Assembly (NCBI GenBank): GCA_016212845.1
Contig: JACRDR010000117.1
Span: 1-9,485, forward strand
DNA length: 9,485 bases
Direction: 5' to 3'
From: Elusimicrobiota bacterium
GTDB taxonomy: Bacteria > Elusimicrobiota > Elusimicrobia > UBA1565 > JACRDR01
Shown here: positions 5,668 to 9,485 of the stretch, piece by piece
How positions within the stretch are numbered: the stretch's first letter is position 1
How the letters are laid out: every line of letters begins with the position of its first letter
The notes under the pieces: generated by a model
The model's input: only the letters and a program-made list of their open reading frames with translations
What the model was told of the DNA's origin: nothing
The model's database searches: none
Translations under genes and position numbers: made by a program

Positions 5668-6504
5668 ATGAGACACTTCGGCGAGACGCTGTCGCGGATC
5701 CGCAGGCAGAGAGGCTTTCCGAGCGCGCGTTCCTTCTATAAGGGACGCGACGGCCGCAGGACGCTCGGTCTTTCCTATCCCAACTACCTGAACCTCGAGC
5801 GCGGCAAGAGCCTGCCTCAGATTTCCCGGGTCGAGCGGATCCTATCCGCTTTGGGACTCGAGGAGCACGCGGCCGAAGCCCGCGAGCTCGTGCGGGCCTA
5901 CTTCGACGATCTGGGCGTCTCGCCCAAGCTGCTTCAGTTGGCCGGCGCGGCGGCGCCGCCCGAGGAGGCGAAGGCGTCCTTGGCCGAGGAGGCCGCGGGC
6001 CTGGCGATCCAGCGCCGCCGCTACCAGCTCGCGATGGGCTGCTGGCAGGTGCTGGCGCGCGACTCGACGGCGCACGCCCTGTTCCGCGTCCTGCTCGCGA
6101 CCGACGGTTGGCTGTCGGTCGAGCACCTGGCGCGCATGACGAAGCTTCCGGCGTCCGTCGCAGAGCGGGCGCTCGCCGCGCTCGAGTCGGTCGATCTGGC
6201 CGAGGTTTCGCAGGGGCGCGCCCGCTCGCCGCACGTGGGACGCGTCATCGAGAGCCTGCCGAACATCCCGGCCACGGCGGCGGTAAAGGCGGCGCTGCGC
6301 CGCGACTTGGACAAGCGAGTGGCCGAAAGCGCGCCGGCGGGGATCTACGACAACAGCCTGCGGCTCACGAAGCCGGCGCTGGGACGCTACCTGAGGCAGC
6401 TGGAGCAGGCGGTCGCGCTCGCGTCGTTCTACGAGGAACCCGAGCCCAAGCCGGAATCGGCGGTGTTTCTCGTGCACGCGCGGGTGCACAAATTATTTGA
6501 GTAA
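5668..6504 (+). CDS. XRE-type HTH regulator with TIGR02147/DUF4423-like C-terminal region
   Basis: A 278-residue protein. Residues 1-65 resemble a Cro/C1-type helix-turn-helix: FGETLSRIRRQRGF as helix 1, then LSYPNYLNLERGKSLPQ as the recognition part and the ISRVERILSALGL helix; the region between (YKGRDGRRTLG) is longer than usual. Residues 105-190 are helical and include a winged-helix-like stretch, ALFRVLLATDGWLSVEHLARMTKLPASVAERALAAL. The end, from RDLDKRV to the LRLTKPALGRYLRQLEQ helix and the AVFLVHARVHKLF strand, is laid out like the C-terminus of TIGR02147/DUF4423 proteins (known from Fibrobacter and Bdellovibrio). It is probably a transcription regulator. The ATG at 5668 has no Shine-Dalgarno site and lies in a small hairpin. 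No partner gene is adjacent, so the target is unknown; self-regulation is possible. Confidence 0.65.
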   Translation: MRHFGETLSRIRRQRGFPSARSFYKGRDGRRTLGLSYPNYLNLERGKSLPQISRVERILSALGLEEHAAEARELVRAYFDDLGVSPKLLQLAGAAAPPEEAKASLAEEAAGLAIQRRRYQLAMGCWQVLARDSTAHALFRVLLATDGWLSVEHLARMTKLPASVAERALAALESVDLAEVSQGRARSPHVGRVIESLPNIPATAAVKAALRRDLDKRVAESAPAGIYDNSLRLTKPALGRYLRQLEQAVALASFYEEPEPKPESAVFLVHARVHKLFE

Positions 6505-6507
6505 CAA

Positions 6508-6524
6508 CTGGTGCCAGGCACCAG
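6508..6524. repeat. REP-like palindrome between convergent genes
   Basis: CTGGTGCC (6508-6515) and GGCACCAG (6517-6524) form a perfect 8-bp stem around a single A. It sits in the 24-bp gap between the converging regulator and transaldolase genes, 4 bp from one stop codon and 4 bp from the other. No T-run follows on either strand. The core GTGCC-A-GGCAC resembles short dispersed palindromes of the REP type found in many GC-rich bacterial genomes. It could serve as a weak bidirectional terminator. One copy in the window cannot show repetition. Confidence 0.55.
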
Positions 6525-6528
6525 CCGT

Positions 6529-7629
6529 TTATTGGGCGGAGACGAGCGACTTGCGCTTGGTCTCGATCGAGGCCAAGAGCTGCTCGTACGACTCGACGAA
6601 GGACTTCACGCCTTCCGCCTCGAGCGTGTCCGTCACCTTCACCATGTCGATGCCGGCGCGCTCGAGCTTCTGCATCACGTCGGTCGCGGCCTGCGCCGTG
6701 CCGGAGAGAGCGTCGCGCACCTTGCCGTGGTCGCGGAAGGCGTCGACGGTCGCCGGCGGCACGGTGTTCACCGTGTCCTTGCCGATCAGCTCCTCGATGT
6801 AGAGCACGTCGCGGTACTTCGGGTTCTTCGTGCTCGTGCTGGCCCACAGCGGGCGCTGGGGGCGGGCGCCCTTCTTCGCGAGTTCCTTGAAGGCGGCGCC
6901 TTGCTGGAACCGGAGGAAGAGATCGTAGGCGAGCTGCGCGTTGGCGATCGCCGCCTTGCCGCAGAGCTCGGGCTTGCCGGCCTTCTCGAGAACCGGATCG
7001 ATCGCCGAGTCGACACGGCTGACGAAGAAGCTCGCGACCGACGCGATCCTAGAGACGTCCTTGCCGGACTTCATCGCCTGGGTCATGCCGGCGACCCACG
7101 CGTCGATGACTTCGCGGTAGCGCTCGAGGGAGAAGATCAGCGTGACGTTGACCGAGATGCCCTCGGCCAGCGTGCGCTCGATCGCCGGCAGGCCCTCGCG
7201 GGTGGCCGGGATCTTGATCATGAGATTCTTGCGGGCGACGCGGCGCGCGAGCTCGACGGCCTCGCGGCTGGTGCCTTCGGTATCGCGGGCGAGGCGCGGA
7301 TTCACCTCGAGCGAGACGAAGCCGTCGGCGCCCTTGGTCTTTTCATAGACCGGGAGCAGCGCGTCGCAGGCGAGCTGGATGTCAGCGACGGCTAGGGCTT
7401 CGTACGTGGCGTGCGCGTCCTTTCCGGCTTTGATGTGGCGCAGCGTGGCCTCGTCGTACTCGGCGCCGCCCACGATCGCTTTTTGGAAGATCGTGGGATT
7501 CGACGTCACGCCCAGGAGCCCGTCTTCCTCGACGAGGCGCGCCAACTTGCCCTCCTCCACGAACCGCCGGGTTATGAAATCCAGCCAAACGCTCTGTCCT
7601 TTCGACGCCAGCTCTTTCAGTGGATTCAT
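6529..7629 (-). CDS. tal: Transaldolase
   Basis: A 366-residue cytoplasmic enzyme of the non-oxidative pentose phosphate pathway, moving a dihydroxyacetone unit between sedoheptulose 7-phosphate and glyceraldehyde 3-phosphate. The N-terminus LKELASKGQSVWLDFI (4-19), DGLLGVTSNPTIFQKAI (36-52) and VSLEVNPRLARDTEGT (105-120) are family signatures. Lys139 in NLMIKIPATREGLPAI is the Schiff-base lysine. The length and N-terminus match the long single-domain type (TIGR00876, as in actinobacteria and cyanobacteria) rather than E. coli TalB (317) or the short fructose-6-phosphate aldolase-like type (about 215). ATG at 7629 is chosen because MNPLKELA is the typical start; GGAGG lies 11 nt upstream. The frame extends 14 codons further but that part has no family match. 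The 5' end overlaps the reading frame of the universal stress gene. Confidence 0.95.
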   Translation of the reverse strand: MNPLKELASKGQSVWLDFITRRFVEEGKLARLVEEDGLLGVTSNPTIFQKAIVGGAEYDEATLRHIKAGKDAHATYEALAVADIQLACDALLPVYEKTKGADGFVSLEVNPRLARDTEGTSREAVELARRVARKNLMIKIPATREGLPAIERTLAEGISVNVTLIFSLERYREVIDAWVAGMTQAMKSGKDVSRIASVASFFVSRVDSAIDPVLEKAGKPELCGKAAIANAQLAYDLFLRFQQGAAFKELAKKGARPQRPLWASTSTKNPKYRDVLYIEELIGKDTVNTVPPATVDAFRDHGKVRDALSGTAQAATDVMQKLERAGIDMVKVTDTLEAEGVKSFVESYEQLLASIETKRKSLVSAQ

Positions 7630-8515
7630 GGAGTTTCCGGCCTCCGCGTGGGAACCGGAAGATTCTAGCAATTTCGGCCGGCTTGGGCGCCCGCTCGGGA
7701 AGGGTCAAGAGCGCCGACGGGAGATGGCGCAGGACGCGCTCCGCCGTCGAGCCGAGGATGCGGCCCTTGAGAAAGCCTTTGCGGCGCGCGACGAAGGCGA
7801 CGAGGCTGTGCTTGACCCCCTCCTCGACGATCTCCTCGGCCGGGTTGCCGAACGCGAGATGGACCTGCGGCTTCGTGGCGTTCTGCACCCATGGCGGCAG
7901 CTGGCGGATCATCGCCTGCAGGAGCTGGCGCGTGCCCTCGAAACCCATCTGCCCGCCGAAGATCGGCTCGTCGAAAACGTGGAGGACGGTGAGGCGCGCA
8001 CCGAGCACGCCCGCGACGCGTCCCGCGTCGTTGAGACCCTCCCACGAGTACGGCTCGGCGCGGATGGGCGCCAGGATCGAGTCGAACTTCGGCACGTACT
8101 CGCGCACGACGAGCACGGGCACTGAGGACTTGCGCACGACCGCCTCCGCCACCGAGCCGAGCAGGACGCGATCGAGGCCCGTCCGGGCGTGCGTGCCCAT
8201 GACGATCAAGTCGGCGCGGCGCTTCTGCGCCCACGCGACGATCTCCTCGTCGGCGTCGCCCGTCACCTCGAAAACTTGGGCCTTGCCGCCGACGCGCGCC
8301 CGCAGTTCCTGAAGGGCCTGCTCGCCGGCCTGGACGTTCAGCACGGGCTCGGGCGCGCCCAGACCGATCGCGTTGCGGACCCAGGGCTGAACGTAGAGCA
8401 CCTCGATCTTGGCGCCCGACTGCTCGGCGACCTGAAGAGCCTGCCTCCACGCGACCAGCGAGCTCTCCGTCATGTCCATGGGGACGACGATGCGGCGGGG
8501 CGGGAAGCGGATCAT
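7382..8515 (-). CDS. Tandem universal stress protein (two UspA domains), C-terminal tail probably frameshifted
   Basis: A 377-codon frame starting from ATG at 8515. Residues 7-138 form one Usp domain: RRIVVPMDMTESSLVAW, and ADLIVMGTHARTGLDRVLLG followed by SVAEAVVRKSSVPVLVVRE. Its ATP-binding motif is nearly canonical, with Ala for Gly at position 110. Residues 144-275 form a second domain (DSILAPIRAEPYSWEGL, ILGSTAERVLRHLPSALLTL) whose nucleotide motif is degenerate. Usp proteins bind ATP or AMP and help survival under stress or starvation; tandem forms of about 280-300 residues are common. After LPERAPKPAEIA (274-284) the frame continues as Arg-rich low-quality sequence to 7382, out of frame across the first 248 nt of transaldolase. 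A TAG in another frame at about 7665-7667 would give a normal end near residue 284, so a one-base error or a true frameshift is likely. Confidence 0.85.
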   Translation of the reverse strand: MIRFPPRRIVVPMDMTESSLVAWRQALQVAEQSGAKIEVLYVQPWVRNAIGLGAPEPVLNVQAGEQALQELRARVGGKAQVFEVTGDADEEIVAWAQKRRADLIVMGTHARTGLDRVLLGSVAEAVVRKSSVPVLVVREYVPKFDSILAPIRAEPYSWEGLNDAGRVAGVLGARLTVLHVFDEPIFGGQMGFEGTRQLLQAMIRQLPPWVQNATKPQVHLAFGNPAEEIVEEGVKHSLVAFVARRKGFLKGRILGSTAERVLRHLPSALLTLPERAPKPAEIARIFRFPRGGRKLHESTERAGVERTERLAGFHNPAVRGGGQVGAPRRGRRAPGRDVESHDLPKSDRGRRRVRRGHAAPHQSRKGRARHVRSPSRR

Positions 8516-8603
8516 GCCTCGAGGATACAAACCCGGATCCCGGCCTCCCCACGCTCGCCGGGTGACGATTTCGTGATGGATGGAAAATGATACGATCCGC
8601 GAA
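8516..8603. other. Divergent intergenic region between usp and hom
   Basis: An 88-bp gap between two divergent genes, so it must hold the promoter of each unless one is internal. TACGAT at 8591-8596 is a passable -10 box for hom, too close to the ATG at 8604 unless the transcript is nearly leaderless; no matching -35 is convincing. No strong Shine-Dalgarno site precedes either start. I see no riboswitch or leader peptide typical of threonine or methionine control. Confidence 0.35.
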
Positions 8604-9485
8604 ATGCAAGTAATCCGCGTCGGAATCGCGGGCCTCGGCGTCGTCGGAAGCGAGGCGGTGCGGCTGCTGCAGGACGCCGGTCCTGACTTCGCGCGCCGCT
8701 TGGGCGCCAAGCTCGAGCTCGTCGCCGTCTGCGACCGGCGTGCGGCCCAAAAAGCCGCCGCGCTCAAGCTGTCCAAGTCCGTGCGGCTTTACCGCGACCC
8801 GGTGAAGCTCGCGAAAGACGACCGGCTCGACGACGTCGTCGAGACGCTCGGAGGCCTCGAGGAGGCGCGACGGCTCGTGCTCGCCTCCCTCGACGGCGGC
8901 CGGCACGTCGTCACGGCGAACAAGCGCCTGCTCGCGCATCACTGGACCGAGCTCTTCACCGCCGCGAAGGCGTCACGGCGCCGCCTCTACTTCGAAGGCT
9001 CGGTCGCCGGCGGCATCCCGATCCTCGCCGCGCTGCACAAGAGCCTCGCGGCCAACCGCATCCGACGCGTCCTCGGCATCCTCAACGGCACGACGAATTT
9101 CATCCTGACGCGCATGGCCTCCCAGGGCGTCTCGCTCGAGGACGCCCTCGCGGTGGCGCAGGCGAAGGGCCTCGCCGAGAAGGACCCTACGCTCGATCTC
9201 AACGGGACCGACGCCGCCCACAAGGTCGCGGTGCTCGCCTCGCTCGTGACCGGCCGCTGGATCCGCTCGGAGGCGGTCGCGCGCGAGGGGATCACGCGCA
9301 TCGCCCCCGAGGATATGGCCTTCGCCGCGCGCGAGCTCGACCGCACGATCCGCCTGATCGGCTGCGTCGACCTCGATTGGTCGACGAAGCCCGCGGGCGT
9401 CGCGTGCCACGTCTACCCGACGCTCGTGCCCCTCGATCATCCGCTCGCCTCCGTGCACGGCGAGTACAACGCGGTGATGGTGCAG
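8604..9485 (+). CDS. hom: Homoserine dehydrogenase, N-terminal 294 residues (runs off the window)
   Basis: The frame is open from ATG at 8604 to the last base. The enzyme reduces aspartate semialdehyde to homoserine with NAD(P)H, the branch point to threonine and methionine. The Rossmann motif VGIAGLGVVGS (6-16) binds the cofactor. HVVTANKRLLA (101-111) has the conserved Lys107. EGSVAGGIPIL (131-141) and ILNGTTNFILTRM (159-171) are homoserine dehydrogenase signatures. EKDPTLDLNGTDAAHKVAVLASL (192-214) carries the substrate-binding Asp203 and the catalytic Lys207. Monofunctional bacterial enzymes have about 430 residues, often with a C-terminal ACT domain; whether one is present lies beyond the edge. 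No aspartokinase domain is fused at the N-terminus. Confidence 0.95.
   Translation, partial: MQVIRVGIAGLGVVGSEAVRLLQDAGPDFARRLGAKLELVAVCDRRAAQKAAALKLSKSVRLYRDPVKLAKDDRLDDVVETLGGLEEARRLVLASLDGGRHVVTANKRLLAHHWTELFTAAKASRRRLYFEGSVAGGIPILAALHKSLAANRIRRVLGILNGTTNFILTRMASQGVSLEDALAVAQAKGLAEKDPTLDLNGTDAAHKVAVLASLVTGRWIRSEAVAREGITRIAPEDMAFAARELDRTIRLIGCVDLDWSTKPAGVACHVYPTLVPLDHPLASVHGEYNAVMVQ

Noticed and set aside
7620..8942. Long frames over the usp and hom genes in other frames (for example 7665-8942 minus and 7379-8125 plus)
   Set aside because: Composition is low-complexity Arg/Pro/Ser, and they overlap the well-supported universal stress and homoserine dehydrogenase genes.
1..9485. CRISPR array, tRNA, rRNA or insertion sequence
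   Set aside because: No regularly spaced direct repeats, no tRNA-like or rRNA-like stretches and no transposase or integrase coding sequence were found; genes fill nearly the whole window.

Overview
The window is GC-rich (roughly two-thirds by eye) bacterial chromosomal DNA, densely packed with genes. Type IV prepilins, a signal-peptidase-II lipoprotein and a MurC-like Mur ligase point to a diderm (Gram-negative-type) bacterium. The gene mix would fit a high-GC Elusimicrobiota, a deltaproteobacterial lineage or a relative, but nothing here fixes the phylum. I see no rRNA, tRNA, CRISPR array, transposase or phage gene.

Layout. (1) Positions 1-2012 hold a minor-pilin operon read left to right: the end of a Cys-rich secreted or pilin-like protein, then PilV/GspI-like, PilW/GspJ-like and PilX/GspK-like genes with overlapping stop and start codons. 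The first 332 bases are odd. A 58-bp perfect inverted repeat encloses a 216-bp segment that carries the body of the first gene in the wrong orientation; flipping it joins it in frame to its own C-terminus. (2) Positions 2013-2104 are a convergent gap full of nested palindromes. (3) A MurC-like ligase (minus) lies divergent, with a 16-bp gap, from a lipoprotein metallopeptidase of the COG4324 predicted-aminopeptidase family (plus). (4) A perfect 42-bp-stem hairpin, AT-rich against its surroundings, contains the peptidase stop codon and ends 8 bp before a SAM methyltransferase, which is translationally coupled to a single-domain rhodanese. (5) An XRE-type helix-turn-helix regulator with a TIGR02147/DUF4423-like C-terminal region follows. 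(6) A short REP-like palindrome separates it from a convergent transaldolase (minus), preceded by a tandem universal stress protein (minus) whose frame runs 248 nt into the transaldolase gene, suggesting a frameshift. (7) A homoserine dehydrogenase (plus) runs off the right edge.

How they work together. The pilin genes would form the priming or tip complex of a type IV pilus or a type II secretion pseudopilus. Methyltransferase and rhodanese probably form one transcription unit with the lipoprotein peptidase. The remaining genes are housekeeping (pentose phosphate pathway, threonine/methionine synthesis, stress) and show no shared pathway. I found no convincing new multi-gene system. The two strongest non-coding signals are the inverted pilin segment at the left edge (real invertible DNA or, more likely, an assembly fold-back) and the 101-bp hairpin at 4444-4544.
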